A DNA stretch of 64,000 nucleotides, from contig JADCRB010000016.1 in assembly GCA_021464245.1 (NCBI GenBank), positions 6,441,250 to 6,505,249 of the forward strand, in the 5' to 3' direction. This document shows, in pieces, positions 1 to 13,003 of the stretch. How positions within the stretch are numbered: position 1 is the stretch's first letter; every line of letters starts with the position of its first letter. Below the pieces are notes generated by a model. That model was given only the letters and a program-made list of their open reading frames with translations, did no database searches and was not told the DNA's origin. This stretch comes from Carallia brachiata. Taxonomy: Eukaryota; Streptophyta; Magnoliopsida; Malpighiales; Rhizophoraceae. Both the position numbers and the translations under genes were made by a program.

Positions 1-254
1 TTTCAATTTTAACAGATTCTCGTTAGTTCCATTGAGCATCTGAGATCGCATTTTTCACGAGGCATTTGCTTTATGATTATGACTAAGGATTGACTCAATA
101 ACACACCTTTGTTTCCCTGCTACAAAGGGTTTATAAAATGAATGAAAGTGCCACCTGAGAGCGGCAAAAGGGAAAAAACTCAATTTTTTTTTAAAACAGT
201 TAGTTGTTGTTGGTGTACGGTGGGACAACTAAAAAATTAAAAAGACAATTAGAC
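1..254. other. AT-rich intergenic edge
   Basis: I see no gene or RNA here. It is AT-rich intergenic DNA ending in the 8-bp target-site duplication (247-254) of the adjoining element. Confidence 0.5.
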
Positions 255-932
255 CAATATTGTAAGAACCGGATCGCATATTGAACCGAAAAGTTTACTG
301 GTTCAAGATCTAACAGGTTCAACCGGTAATTGAACCGGTAAAACCGATATTTAATATTAAATATATAAAAAAATATTTATATATATTATACATCAAAATT
401 TATATGTAAAATGTAATATTATAACACATATGTATGTATTAGAATACTTACATTTATAAATTTAAAATATACGATTTAGAATTTATTATAGGATAGAATT
501 AACAATTTAAAAGAATTAATAATTATTTTAACAAAAAAAAAGAAAATAGTAAGTGTTAATTTATAAGAAATATAAAATAGTATGTGTATTATATGAGACA
601 TTTGAGAAAATAATAAGTAAAAAAAAAAAAAAAAAGATAACAACAAGTTATAAGTTGGTTTAGTGGTATGAGACTTACCTTTCATGTTGGAAGTCAAAGG
701 TTTCAAAACTAAATTCTACAAAGTTGTGTGAAATTTTTTCTTAATTATTAAAATGACTAACCCGGTCAACTTGGGACCGGTTCACCGGTCCGACAGGTTG
801 AACCGGTCCGTTGACCGAGTTTTGACCGGTCTGGTCTGTAGGAAATTTATACTACAATCCGGACTGGACCTCTGACCGATCACAAGTCCGACCAGTTAAA
901 CCGGCCGATCCGGTCTGAGTTTGACAACAATG
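255..932. mobile_element. hAT-like MITE rich in ACCGGT motifs (copy 1)
   Basis: The 678-bp element is flanked by a perfect 8-bp direct repeat AATTAGAC at 247-254 and 933-940, the target-site length of hAT transposons. Its ends are degenerate inverted repeats: both contain CCGGATCG about 20 bp inward, and the right end read inward starts CATTGTTGTCAAACTCAGAC. Both subterminal zones are dense in ACCGGT/CCGGTC words while the centre is AT-rich. There is no transposase, so it is non-autonomous. A short tRNA-like stretch (about 655-720, box-A-like TTTAGTGGTA) lies inside and may be a nested SINE head. Assignment to hAT rests on duplication length and end sequence only. Confidence 0.72.
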
Positions 933-940
933 AATTAGAC

Positions 941-1666
941 AGGAACAACATATATTTCAGCGGAGGCAATTTGTTTCTACGTATTAGTGCATGGGAAACA
1001 GGCAAGTTGCGTGCAATTCATCCAACAATTAATATGCAAGTTTTGTTTTTCAAAACAATTCAATACATCTTTCACCAGAATATAGTACATTAGTATTTAT
1101 TTATTGCGTTGTGTATATTAATAATAGATCCGATTCATTTTTTTTCTTTTTCTTTTTTGTGTTTTTGGGGGAGATTAGAAGCTTACCGCCTGAAGAGACT
1201 GAGCAGCCTGAAGTGATTGCTGCGTCCTGGAGATCCAACACCTTTGGTCGATGCATCAGCTGCCAGACTTTTGTCTTTTTGGGTTACTAATCGAAAGAAA
1301 GGATCCACGTAAACGAACTCAATTAAAAGTTGTTCTTCTTGTTGCGGTTAGCTGCAAGAATTGAAACAGTGGTTATATTACCTCACTTGCCGACCCAGTT
1401 CACATCAGAGGCCTGCGGTTCAGTTCTTTCTCTCCAGAGGTCTACTTGCACTTTTCAAAAGGGGAGTGGAGACACAAATTGAGCCAAAGATTTCAAATGG
1501 GGTGACTGAATTCAAATATTACTTTTTATCATATTAAAATGAGTCTCATTTTTTATAATTCTTTTTTGCACCCCATCTGCGCTTCCCAAAGCAAGTCCAC
1601 TTTTTGGCATTCCCAACTGACGAAATCAATTTTCATAATTTAAATTATCATAACTCCAATACAATA
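941..1666. other. 3' flank of SPHK1, no separate gene seen
   Basis: Intergenic and probable 3' untranslated sequence downstream of the minus-strand sphingosine kinase stop codon at 1667-1669. I see no convincing reading frame or RNA gene. Confidence 0.5.
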
Positions 1667-4600
1667 TCATATAGGGCAAAATATAGTTGCTAAGCCTTGA
1701 TCCACTGTTATTTGAAGCTTATCATCATAGGTCATTAGAGCCTTCTGATCACACATATATGTTTTGTTTCCTCTAGCCAAGACTTCACCATCCACATCTA
1801 TGATTCCTCCCTTAGTTGGATCATCACCGCGTTGGCCAGGTTCCAAGATGAATGCTTTCACCTGTTGATCAGCCACACAAGAAGCACTACTTAGGGGTCC
1901 ACAGTTAGGAAGACCAGCAGAAATCAGCTAAAATTGAAGACTAGAAGAAATCTGCTAAAGTTGCACAGAGGAAGGCATAAATTATGTGAGCGTAAATTAG
2001 CCAAACTGCTATAATTACATGACATCATTCCAAACGTCTGGAAATTAAGTTCATAAACACCAAAGAGGGGAATTTTGAAGGAGTGGGGGGAAATTTTTTG
2101 TAACTGATGGCCCAGAGTGAACCTCCAATGAATTAGGACAAAACCAAAAGGGAAAATAACAATCCTAATGATGAGTTCATGAGTTCAAGCAAACAAAGGG
2201 GAAAAAAAAAAAGGCGAATTTGCAAGACTACAGGCCGCCAACTGGAACTAGTAGACTTGAATGGTAAGTGAAAAGGGCCCATGACTGTGAAATTGATGAA
2301 CTAACCTTAATGTACATCACACCTGGTGATTTGACATGTCCTCCATTGCTCAACTCTGTCAGGAATGCCAGCAGGGATAATGTTGTGCATTCTTTCATAA
2401 GGATCAAGTCCAGGTAACCATCTGAGAACTGCCATCAATAATGAAAAGTTATGAAATATGTATTTGTGACAAAGACAAAAGACAAACATATTAAAGAAGT
2501 GACTCCTCCGCTAGCATGTTATGCAGCACGTTAGTAACTTTTAACGTTCGCATCAAGTAGAAGGGATTTTGCACCAACAGAATAGAGAAAAGAAAATGGA
2601 AAACGGCTTATAATGCTCTTGGTGTGTCGTGCACTGCAGAGCTAGGGTAAAAATAGCTTCCTAGTGCATGAGGCTCCCACATTGAGGAGCATGAGGCTGT
2701 TATTGCAAGTAAGTGAGTTTATATTACACAGCAAGTGGACCGGGAAATAATGCCATAAACTTCTGTGAACTAGGCCATCTCATGTTCACAGAACAATAGC
2801 CCACCTCACTCCAGCACTATTAATTCATGAGTATGGTTCCATACAGGACCTGAACTTGCGCCAACATCTATTTTCGCACTATCAATCACAACCCTCTGGC
2901 TGCTAAGCATAAGGTTTGTTCCTTTTTAACTTTTTGTTCCTAAATGAGTTCTATGAAAATGACTAGTTGGCTGAAGACAATAAGATAAAGGAAAAAGTTG
3001 ACATATTATTCATGAGAAAAGGGAAAAGTTTGGGCCAATATAGTATATGCTTTGCACGAAAAACAACCTTTGCATCAGGTGCTGCCATAACAGTCTCACC
3101 ACCCCAAGGTACATTATGAAGCCAGACCGAAACAAATGGGCCACTAATAGTCCTCCAGTCCTGGTCTGCCAAGTTGATGTTAGGTCCCTGGTAACCATCT
3201 TGAATTTGAATGGTCTGTTCTTTGCTTGGATCATCTACCTGCTCTGCCCCAGTAGCTTGACCATTGTAATCATATGGCTCACCAAAAGCTTCAAAGCCTG
3301 GTGCAGGCACAAAGGAAACACGCCCGTTGTATTTCCTGACATGGAATATTCGTTGAAGGGCCTAAGCAGGGATGAAGAATGAAAAGATCTGATAATGAGT
3401 AGAATTCAACAACACTTCACAAAACTGAACAAAAAGTCTGTGAACTTTGCTTGAAGAAATCCAAGAAAAAGAAACCATGTAATCCCTAAGTCATGCAACA
3501 ATTCAGTCACTACACACATTCACCAGATTCCAACAGACAGGTTGCGACAATGTGGACAGCCTCATCATGAAGTGGTGAATAGCTCCACCATAGTTTTTCT
3601 CAGCAAGCCATAAAAAATGAAAAATAGACTTTTATATTTGATATAGATTTAAGCACATTATGCATGCATCATAAGCATGAAAGATCTTTGTCCAAAAGGT
3701 GAAATTCGCAGTTTCAACATTCCAAACAGGGAGATGAAAAAATAAAAAGAAACAATGACTTTCAACCCTCAAAGCTATGGAACCATTACTTGTTTGCGTA
3801 TGTGTGCGTTTGTGTGTGAGAGGATATGGAAAATTGCACAATCAAATTGAAGATTGACGAAAGAAGAGAACATACATAGAAATCAATACGAGCACTCCCC
3901 ATCCATCGATATTTTTCAGATTCTATGTCAATATCTGCCACCAGGCCTGGAAAGACATAAAAGATAAGAGGAATTAAGCTAAAAAGATAATCCATTTCAC
4001 CTTGCTGCCAGGGTAGCCCAGTAACATTGTCCGTAAGAGACAATGTCAGGTCCAATGGGAAATGTAATGAGCATCAAAACTTCCACATAATATAAGAAAC
4101 TGATGTGAAAGCTGTGAATATTTGTGTACCCCAAGCAAGCATCAAGATACTAAAAAATTTGGTATCTCCTTGTGAAATAGTAGCAACATCCAGTGAACAT
4201 TTGTGGCCTGCCAACAAGGAAAGCATGAAATATAAGATCTTTTACTCAAAAGATAACAATAATGAAATCATTTAAAAGGCAAACTTCTTCATGCTTAAAC
4301 ATGATTTACTCAAAGCACAGTATTTAACCTTGTATAATTGCAAGAACGGCATTAGATGCTGCACAAGGTTCTCCAACTGAATCCAAGGTAGATTTTACCA
4401 TGCCATTTGAAGTACCTGAATCCAGATATACTTTGTTTCAGCCATGAAAAAAATGAAAGCAATTCACTAGCCATATACAATGAAAAAACAGGGAACCAAA
4501 TGCTGATGATGAAGTAAAAGATTCCAGCGCACAACATGCACAAAAAGGGGGAAGAAGATAGAGAGCAAAGGTAGTTCAAGATTAAAATCAGGCAAACTTA

Positions 4601-6183
4601 GAAGCGTGAATTCCAGGACAAAACAGAGCCCAAATCTCCCAAACATGTGATGCTGTAAAATATATCATTTGCCACATCAGAACCATCAGATTAAGAGGTC
4701 TCACAAAATCAAGTAAGACTATGTCACTCCTACGACAATTTCAAACTCTATTTAATCCTATGCTTTGACAGACTAAATTTAGAGCTGCTAAAACGTGCAC
4801 AGAAGCTTAAGAGTTTGTTCATCCAAGAGTTTAAATGCCTACTTATATACATATATGTGTTATTGGTATAGATAAACAAACCTCCGGGAATAATTCCAAG
4901 AGGAGTCTTTATTGCAGTAGACCAGTCCGGTCTTCCCAAAAGCCCATTCACCACCTACTAGATAGCACAACACTAATAAGCAGGAGAACAAAGAAAACAA
5001 GTTAAAGCTCACATTAAAGAGCAATCACAGCAACAGCAGCCTGGGCCGTGTTCATCCAATCGAAGCGAAAAGAACTATTGATCATAGTTGCTTCCGCAAT
5101 TAAATTACCGGTGTTTCTCAATTCATTATTCATAAAAAAGATTCCAATAACTGAACAAAAAAAGCATAACTAACTAACCTCAACAAGAATACCGTCTCCA
5201 CTGACACAAACAATACCATCATATTTTTCCAAATTCAAAGTGCTGGCGACTTCCTTGGCATGAAGCCGATGCGTAGTCTCTGAGAATACAAGATTATGCC
5301 AATCTCAGCCATTGAAAACAACACGAAACCCTCGCGAAAAAATAAATAAATAAATAACCTTGCAATGTGAATTGAACGGCAGCATCTTCAAGTAACGGCT
5401 TCACAACGTCAACAAAAATCTTCGAAGCCGCCCTCTTTCCTCCGTAAGGATTCACGAATATAAACAGCCTCCTCGGCCGACCTGTCGTCAGCAAATCAAA
5501 GACCTTCACGTAACACATATAATCATAACAATAACCAGAAATAATCGTTTTTCTTTCCGTCATTTTCTCAGCAGCCAAACACATAGAGGAAAAAATAAAA
5601 AAAAAAGCAAAAAAAAGATATTAAACCGAATTTAATTAGGATGCTATTACGTAGCCAGATAAAATTTGCCAAAAAAAAATTTTTTGATTGTAATTCACTA
5701 TATTCGTTATGCAACTGCGCGGATTATCAGCGTAGAAAAAAGAAAAAAAATCATTAATTATTCATCGTACTTATAATTTACGCGGGATTATACAACGAAT
5801 ATAGTGAATTGCAATTCGAAAATTCTTCCGCACACTTTTCCACATGAATTACCGAGAGAATCGAGGTAATCGCGGAGGTGCTGGCACCAAAGCTTCTGCG
5901 AACCTTCGGGAAGAGGCTCGAACACGAAATCCTTCCTCACCAAATCTCCGGAGCTCCCGAAACAGCAGATTCCGTCTGTTTTCGCCACAACGGCCTTGAT
6001 CCTTATCTTAGCTCCTTCGATTTCGAATCCGAGAACCTCCTTCTCCACCGCCAGCCACCGCTGCTTTGCGCCCGTCCACCGCAGCATCCCGTCCGACGTG
6101 AAAACTAACTCCGTCGACTCTCCGTTCAGAATGCCCCGACCCGACATTACGGGTTGCGGCGGTGAGCTCTCGGGTCGGACCAT
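1667..6183 (-). CDS. SPHK1: sphingosine kinase (long-chain base kinase), 10 exons
   Basis: It phosphorylates sphingosine-type long-chain bases with ATP, making signalling lipids (in plants linked to ABA and guard-cell responses). Coding exons on the minus strand: 5853-6183, 5359-5481, 5179-5279, 4882-4954, 4329-4415, 4130-4207, 3876-3946, 3068-3361, 2306-2428, 1667-1861. They total 1,476 nt, 491 aa, close to the 485 aa of Arabidopsis SPHK1, and all junctions are GT-AG and in phase. The diacylglycerol-kinase-type catalytic domain shows FVNPYGGKRAA, then CVSGDGILVEVVNGL, then the glycine loop IIPGGTSNGM (plants often have GTGNGM). The C-terminal part has DWRTISGPFVSVW and IDVDGEVLA. The start at 6183 is the first ATG of the frame; M13 (6147) is an alternative. 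No break was seen. Homology to At4g21540 is from recognition of the protein. Confidence 0.93.
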
Positions 6184-6464
6184 TTCGTCGTCGGGAGCGA
6201 GTTTCGTTCGTCCGTCGTGTCGTTCCGTTGGTTTCGAGAACTGAAGGAGGAAAGTTCCGGTTTGGGTCGGGTTATATAGAGACGACTGGGCCGGGTTTGG
6301 TTTTCTTTTTTTTTGTCTATTTTTGTCCTGATGACGTAGACAATCGCTTTTGCTAGATTGTACTTCACGCGAAAGCCCCGCCGCCCGGGCCTGTTGTTAG
6401 CTTCATGTTGCGGGGGTTGGTTGCATACAAGCCACGCGCCATCTGTCTGCGGTAGATTCTCTTT
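6184..6464 (-). promoter_or_regulatory. 5' leader and proximal promoter of the sphingosine kinase gene
   Basis: The GC-richer stretch upstream of the ATG probably holds the 5' untranslated leader and core promoter. A TATATAGAGA stretch lies on the plus strand near 6275, but no TATA box in the right orientation can be placed with confidence. The region is bounded upstream by a MITE that starts at 6465, so about 280 bp of original proximal sequence remains next to the start codon. Confidence 0.4.
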
Positions 6465-6915
6465 GGTAAAAATTTTAATTTCATTCGTCATCTTTATACT
6501 TTTTAAAAATTTCACTCACAATATTTTTTTTATTTTAAATTTCATTTTTAATATTTTTTCTATTAATTTTTTTTACTTTTTTTTTTATTAATTAACCGTT
6601 AAGTATAACACATGACTGTCTAATTAACGATATATCATCTTTCTCATAATTCGCGTAAGCAACACAAATGAAAGTGGGTTATGAATAGGATTATTTTTCA
6701 TGTTATGAGATGATGGCATGTAGCTAATGTGATTTATAAGTACGATGACGCATCACTGATTGGACCGTTATGTATTATACTTAATGGTCAATTAATAGAA
6801 AAATATAAAAAAGATTATCAGAGAAAACGTCGAACGTAGAATTTAAGATAAAAAAATATTATAAGTAAAATTCTTCAAAGATATAAAGATTATGGGTAAA
6901 ATTAAGATTTTTGCC
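6465..6915. mobile_element. Mutator-like MITE, 451 bp, 9-bp target duplication
   Basis: A perfect 9-bp direct repeat ATTCTCTTT flanks the element (6456-6464 and 6916-6924). The two halves are long inverted repeats: the left end reads GGTAAAAATTTTAATTTC and the right end, read inward, GGCAAAAATCTTAATTTTAC, and similarity extends over more than 100 bp per arm (both contain TTCTATTAATT and TTAAGTATAA words). There is no coding capacity. A 9-bp duplication with long terminal inverted repeats is typical of Mutator-like MITEs. It sits about 280 bp upstream of the sphingosine kinase start codon. Confidence 0.75.
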
Positions 6916-6924
6916 ATTCTCTTT

Positions 6925-8462
6925 GCATGCCTTTTTTTTTTTGTAAATATGATAAAAAATTTTAATTAGACTCTTTTTGTATTTTAAATATAATTTATTA
7001 ATAAACTTATAATACAAATTAAGTATGATCTATTAAAAATAAAAAATTAATAAAATAAATTTATATAATATAAAAATTAAAATGAATTATATTTATAAAA
7101 AAATAGTAAAAATAAGAAACACAACGTCTATTTCGTTCAACTTTGAAAGCGGCAGCCGCCATATTGACAATTATTTTTGAAATTTCTTGTTTTGTATTTG
7201 AAATTTTTGAATAGTAAAACAGCCTGAAAGAGTTTTTTGTTCCATCCCATGTCCATCATTGTCTTGCCTTCAAATTTGGAATTATACATGGGAAATTTCT
7301 GCCCTATAAATTGAAATTTAAGTACATGATAAAACAAATTAATCTCGCTTGTAAGTCTTTTGTTCGATAATTTGTGATTTGGAATGCGCATGGTATTTAT
7401 TTATTTTTAAAAAAATTCGTTATTCTTACAAAAATAGTTGCACCTAGCCTTATTAATAATATGGTGGAAAGGTCGACCCGAAAAACAAAAAAAAGATAAA
7501 AAGATAGAATTACTTAAACTCTCAGTTTTAAGTTTAAAATTCGATCTTTAATTCTTAAAAATTAAATAATAATATAATAGAAAAAATAAGATGACTATTG
7601 AATTTACCATAACATGGGACCAAGAAATTAGCAAAAGGATTATCTTTTATATTACTATTTGAACCTTAGTAGGCTAGAAAAAAAATATGTTTATTACATC
7701 AATTAGACCGCCCTTGGAAGCTGTTTAAAATGAACTATATTTTAATGACATTGGAGAGATTCTTAAAATGACATATGTTAAAGCTCACGCTCCACCTGTG
7801 TTCGAATCTCAACACTAATGTTTGGTGCAACATCAGCTTTCCATGCACACTAAAACCTACAGTGTGGTGCTGTTTCTAAACTGATTAATTCGGTCAGTTT
7901 AGGGGAATTATGTTCGAATTTAATAGTATTCGGATGATAGATTTACTTTTTTGCAAATAATTGAATAAGGTGCAAAAGCGATAAATATGTCAACCTCAGA
8001 GTGTACTAAGTGTTATGAGTAATATACTTACGAACACCTTTTTTTATGGACAAAAAAAAGACATATGTCGAGCTATGTACTCTAGCTAGCTTACACAACT
8101 GCGTTCCGCACGAAATTATTTAATATAAATATCAAATAATTAAAAATATGTTATGACATGGGTTGTAACCCGGATCTCCAACGAGAATGTTACAACTAAT
8201 TTAGAGACAATTTGAAAACTTACAAATATTGTATAAAATTAATTTCAGCATAAATATTATGGAAAAATTTTTCATTTTATCATTGTGTAGTAAATGGCTT
8301 ACATTTTATATTTTATGGTTTATTTTATCTTGTCAATTCAAATTTGGTGCATAGCTAATATAGTATTGCATATAATTTGATCCTCAAGTTGTCAACTATA
8401 CATACATATAATATAATATAATATTACATAGATATTCTCACCATTCAATATATCTAAACGAA
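6925..8462. other. gene-poor AT-rich DNA
   Basis: No convincing gene. Short reading frames are AT-rich and lack recognisable protein features. A box-B-like GTGTTCGAATCTC near 7800 hints at a decayed tRNA-derived SINE, but no box A or tail could be paired with it. Confidence 0.4.
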
Positions 8463-8750
8463 GGGTCCGTTTGTTTACTATAAAATAGCTTACATTTGTA
8501 AAATATTTGTAGAGAAAAATATTTGCTATGAAAATAATGATTTTCTTTTGTCACTTACTTGTAACACATTTCGTATTCGTATTTTTCCTAAAAATAACTT
8601 TAGCTCTGCAAAAAGAGAAATTATTTTACTTGAAAATCTGAAAATTTTTCCCAAATTTTGTCTATGTAAAATATTTTTCATAAAACAAATGCCGGAAAAC
8701 CTGTAAAATTTTTTCATGTAAAATGTTTTACAGGAAAGAAACACATCCGA
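8463..8750. mobile_element. short inverted-repeat element with GGTCCGTTTG end
   Basis: The left end GGTCCGTTTGTTTAC and the right end, read inward TCGGATGTGTTTCTTTCC, form an imperfect inverted repeat followed on both sides by GTAAAA-rich subterminal words. This layout is common in plant hAT-type MITEs. No clear 8-bp duplication was found, so the boundaries are approximate. Confidence 0.45.
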
Positions 8751-11700
8751 AGATTCACATAATTTTCCTAAATTAGTTCAGTCCAAACTGACTTTGAGAT
8801 TACATGATTAAAAATTTATTTGTTTTTCTTTCATTAGATCGAAACATTGTCACAATGTTTAGAAAAATATTTGCATGAGGTTGGAATGACAGTTAGCAAG
8901 CAAGTAGAATGACAGTTATAAATAAGACACATCTAAATCGTAATGTTTAGTACCTTAATTGTAATTTAATTATCTTTTAAATTGATTATGATAGCGACAA
9001 CAGCATTGGAATGATAGCATGCAACAAAACTGAATAAAGAATTGCAGTATCGGCCAACGATTTGATGTATTAAAAAACCAAAAATAAAAATTTGATATCA
9101 TCTGCCGAACCTAAAACACATACTTTGATAGTTTGACTTCTAGCTTAGAAGCGATCTGTTGAACAAAATATTCTTTTCTTTGCAAAGAAATCAACACACG
9201 AAATACCTTTTTAAATTACAGGTTGCAATTTAAGATTCCAGTTGCGACCACAAGAGATCATTACACATCCAATTCTTCGTAGTATGAGGCTTCATTTCTT
9301 ACGTATGATTATGAGAAGGGCCAGAACGAACTTGCTTAAACCGATGATGATAAGGAAATGCAAATGGCAATATGTATCAAATTGAATTTGTAACCACCAG
9401 TAGTTGTTTTCTAGTAGCAAGCATAGAATATATCAACATACCAAGACATTTAATGAATCTAAATTTACATTTGGTCTAATATTCTCTATGACATAATTAT
9501 ATAAATTGTGCGCACCCTCCAAATGCATAGATATAATACTCATTAACGAGACTCTTAGGACATCGTCATACTTTTTCACTTTGTCAACCAAAAAAAAAAA
9601 AAGTTCAATTTGTCAAACACAGGATAAAAAACTCAAATTTAAGTTCTGGTCAACTAGGATTAGTAAGGTGGATTTTCAAATCTCGACACAAGTTGTCTTT
9701 CTTTGTTTTGTAAATCAAACGTGGGAACCGTAATGCAAAGAGGAAAACGAGGAGAAGTGTTTGCGTTGATTGAAGCTACATTTTCACTAGTACAGAAAAA
9801 CTACACACATGCGCAAAGATAACTTGTTTTGAAACAATTAATCTTTGATTTACATGATCTTGGTCTCATAATACATTGTCCTTTTTTTTTTTTTTTTTGT
9901 GTTCAGTTGAAGTGTGAGAGGGAATTTAATTATAATTGAGATTAGAAGTTCGAACCAAAGATCTAATAATTGTGAATTGTCGTTTTATATTGAGCGAGAG
10001 GAGATTATCAGAATATTCATTTGATGATGATAAGAAATATTAAATATCTCCTTTATAATATTCATGAAAATCCTAAGGTTTTTGTAGAGCAATTAAACAA
10101 CAATTTATTTAGTTAATTTTATATTAAGATCTTTTAAACTCTTTAATATCATTGCATGATTAATTGAAATAAAAAGTATAACAAATCATTATTGATAATA
10201 CCCACATATTAAATTGATAAAATTCCTGCGTCACTGGATCGGTAAACGAACTGGGATGACAAATTTAAAATTCTTAAGAATTTAAGAAGTTATGTGTCTG
10301 TTACTAGTTATCATAACATTAATCGTTTATGACCGTTAGAATTTATTTCTGATATTAATACACTTTATATACTATTAACCCTCGACTAGTATAAATATGA
10401 CTCTTTTTGTATTCCTTGAGAGTGAGCTTCTACCAACAATCTAACACATGTTACTGAATTAATCAAAAAATATGTTATTTCTGTTGCCTCACTCGTGAAG
10501 TGCACACAAGTGAGAAGATCTATCGTATCCTAGGAGGATAGCCGTCAGAGTTCGATGCACTGCGACTACTTGTTTGCGGGGGCGTGAATTTATTTTTAAG
10601 GACAGTACTTTTGTACGCTTCAGATATGATATTTTTTTCTCTCAATTTATATTTATTTTAATACGATATAATTTATTTTTGTGTTCATTCTTGTCTATAT
10701 AATTCATTGATTATAACTTTATAATTTTAATTCTTAATTTATTTAAATATTTTATGTTAATATATTTTGTGGATTATTTTTCCTACAATACAATTCATAA
10801 AAATTTTTACAAACTTTATGTTAAAGTTTAAAAAAAATAATTTCTCTTTTTGACATTGAAAAAGAATGTTGAATGTGATATCATTATATTATTATTTTTT
10901 TAAAATTTTCAATGCCATGACTTTCTTTTCTTGATATTTTGGAGATCTTAAATTTAAATTAGAATGTGTGAGATTTACAGAAATTAAAAAAATTACTTTT
11001 ATTTTGATATTTATAAATATCATGATAAAAAAAATGAAGGAAATGGGCTTTTTAATTGAATAATTAGTTGTAAAATTGCAGGATTTTTTTTTTTTTTCAA
11101 TCTACACATCCTAATTCTGGACGTTTAAACACAAAAGGTCGTACTGGGTAACAACTAATGATGTAGGGCCGATTCATTTGAACATGTAGTGAACATATTG
11201 GTGTTGGTAAATATCTGCTCATATGATTAACACTGCAAAGGCAAAATGAAATTGTTGGAGTGTGACAAAAACACATTAATGGTAGGATTAGAGTTGAATT
11301 AATTTGTTCTCTGACGCTCGAAATAATTGGGTGGATGGGGACTTTTTTCGTTTTTTTGGTGCACGATGGGGGGGCTCTATGATGGCCAAAGAAAATGAAA
11401 TTTTGCAGGAACTGTGCAATAAATGTCTCTGGACCACTTTCGAAGAGAAAAATTGTTGGGAAAAATATTACTATATCCAAATTAAAGAAATTATTACATA
11501 CAGAATTTACAACTTGTTTGTGGGTAAATATGGCATGGACAATCTCTCAAATATATATATATACATATGGACAGAGAGCCGAGAGAATGAAATAGGAGAA
11601 AAAGGTTTTTTTTTTTTTTCTTATAAAAGTTTATGAATAGTAGGAGTTGTTATAAAGTATAAGTAATGGATGTAGATAAAATAATAAAAGATATGAAAAA

Positions 11701-11972
11701 ATATCTGAGGCGTGCAAGACACTGTTTTTAATGATAGTTTCTGTCATCGTTCTCAATTCGAGACAGTGCAGTAGGTCGCAGCGGCTACTCCCAAAGATAC
11801 AACAGACCTTCCTACTAATGTGCACTATAAATAGTAAGGTGACAGAAACAATTCTAATCTTGATTAACCTAGTAGAATGCAACTAACAAGAATGTGCAGG
11901 AAGAAGAGTATGTCAAAAGTATTCTTTCTGAAGAAAGATCAGTTCTTGATATATATTGGTTCAGCTTTTAAA
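8751..11972. other. gene-poor AT-rich DNA
   Basis: No gene seen on either strand; reading frames are short and low-complexity. On the minus strand, GGTTCGAACTTC near 9950 resembles an RNA polymerase III box B and is followed toward 9880 by a poly-A-like run, a weak hint of an old SINE. The rest gives no recognisable signal. Confidence 0.4.
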
Positions 11973-12112
11973 GTTCATAAAAGTGAATAATGGCCATAAA
12001 AGTGAATAATAGACAAAATAATAGTGGTTAAATGGCTGTAAAGGTTCATAAAAGTGAATAATGACCATAAAAGTGAATAATAGACAAAATAATGGTGGTT
12101 AAATGGCTGTAA
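11973..12112. repeat. 71-bp tandem direct repeat, two copies
   Basis: Two head-to-tail copies of a 71-bp unit starting GTTCATAAAAGTGAATAATG (11973-12043 and from 12044) differ at only a few positions. Each unit contains an internal short repeat, CATAAAAGTGAATAAT, twice. It is non-coding; AACGGCTA-type words just downstream suggest retroelement debris nearby. Confidence 0.8.
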
Positions 12113-12833
12113 TTATTGCAACGGCTAGTTTTTTTAACAGCTAAAAACGGCTAATTTGACCGAAAAGTTTGAATAGTCTAAAAAATATTGGATTCAGGGG
12201 TAGACCAGCTAAGACCGGTCCACTGCGGTCCACTGCGTAAGGTCCTGTGAGCTCGTTCCTATCGGGTTCAAGATTGGGTTGCGTAAGACCTCTTATAAGT
12301 CTTTTGTTTTGTGAAAGTGTAAGACAATTTATAAACAAATAGTAAATAACATTTCTTATACATATAAGATTCAAGTCTTCTTATATACTATTTTATTAAA
12401 CACTACTTGACTTCTCTTTTCCATGTGGGATTCAAGTTTTTTAAAATATCCTTTATTCTTCTAACAGAAGTGTCTCTATATCAGGATCAGAAAGTGCCTA
12501 TAAACTAGCAGAAATTTACAGTAAAATTTATTTATCACTCATTTATAAGGGATTCCAACAGCAACTAATAAAATTCAAACTTAAGATAAAATACATTAAA
12601 AATTGATCATTTCGATGAGTCTATCTGTGTAGATAGAGAAAATAAGTTATTCAAGGAAATTGTTTTATTTTAATTTTATTTTTTTTTTTTGGATAAAAAG
12701 AATGAAACTGTGAAGAGCAATAAGTTAGCCAACTTCGGCCTAATCCGTCTTCCATGGTATTTCGACTGACGGATATTTTTGTGAAGCCGTTTTAAAGCCC
12801 ACTAAGGAAAAAGTTAGATTTCCAGAGAAAATA
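12113..12833. other. intergenic, possible retroelement debris
   Basis: No gene. Repeated AACGGCTA words and a short GC-richer stretch (12200-12280) look transposon-derived, but no element end, primer site or domain can be identified. Confidence 0.35.
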
Positions 12834-13003
12834 ATGCCTGAAATGTTGCCCGAATGTAATCAGATGGATTTGATGTGCAACCAGTTGAATTTCATGTGCA
12901 AAGAAATGACAGTGATTTTTTCTTCTTATTTTTGGTTGCACTTGAAATACAGGCAGTTGCAAACCAAATGCAATCAGTTACATTCGGGTAGCATTTCAGG
13001 CAT
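12834..13003. mobile_element. small inverted-repeat element (MITE), about 170 bp
   Basis: The left end 12834-12860 reads ATGCCTGAAATGTTGCCCGA and the right end 12978-13003, read inward, ATGCCTGAAATGCTACCCGA. Weaker inverted similarity continues inward (TGCAACCAG against TTGCAACTG). The palindromic structure creates a 68-codon open frame (12834-13040) that I regard as non-functional. No clear target duplication was found. Confidence 0.65.

Noticed and set aside
3047..3382. 111-codon plus-strand frame
   Set aside because: Antisense shadow of sphingosine kinase exon 8 (3068-3361).
11097..11636. Overlapping frames of 83-127 codons on both strands
   Set aside because: AT-rich intergenic sequence with no protein family pattern and no start or splice context.
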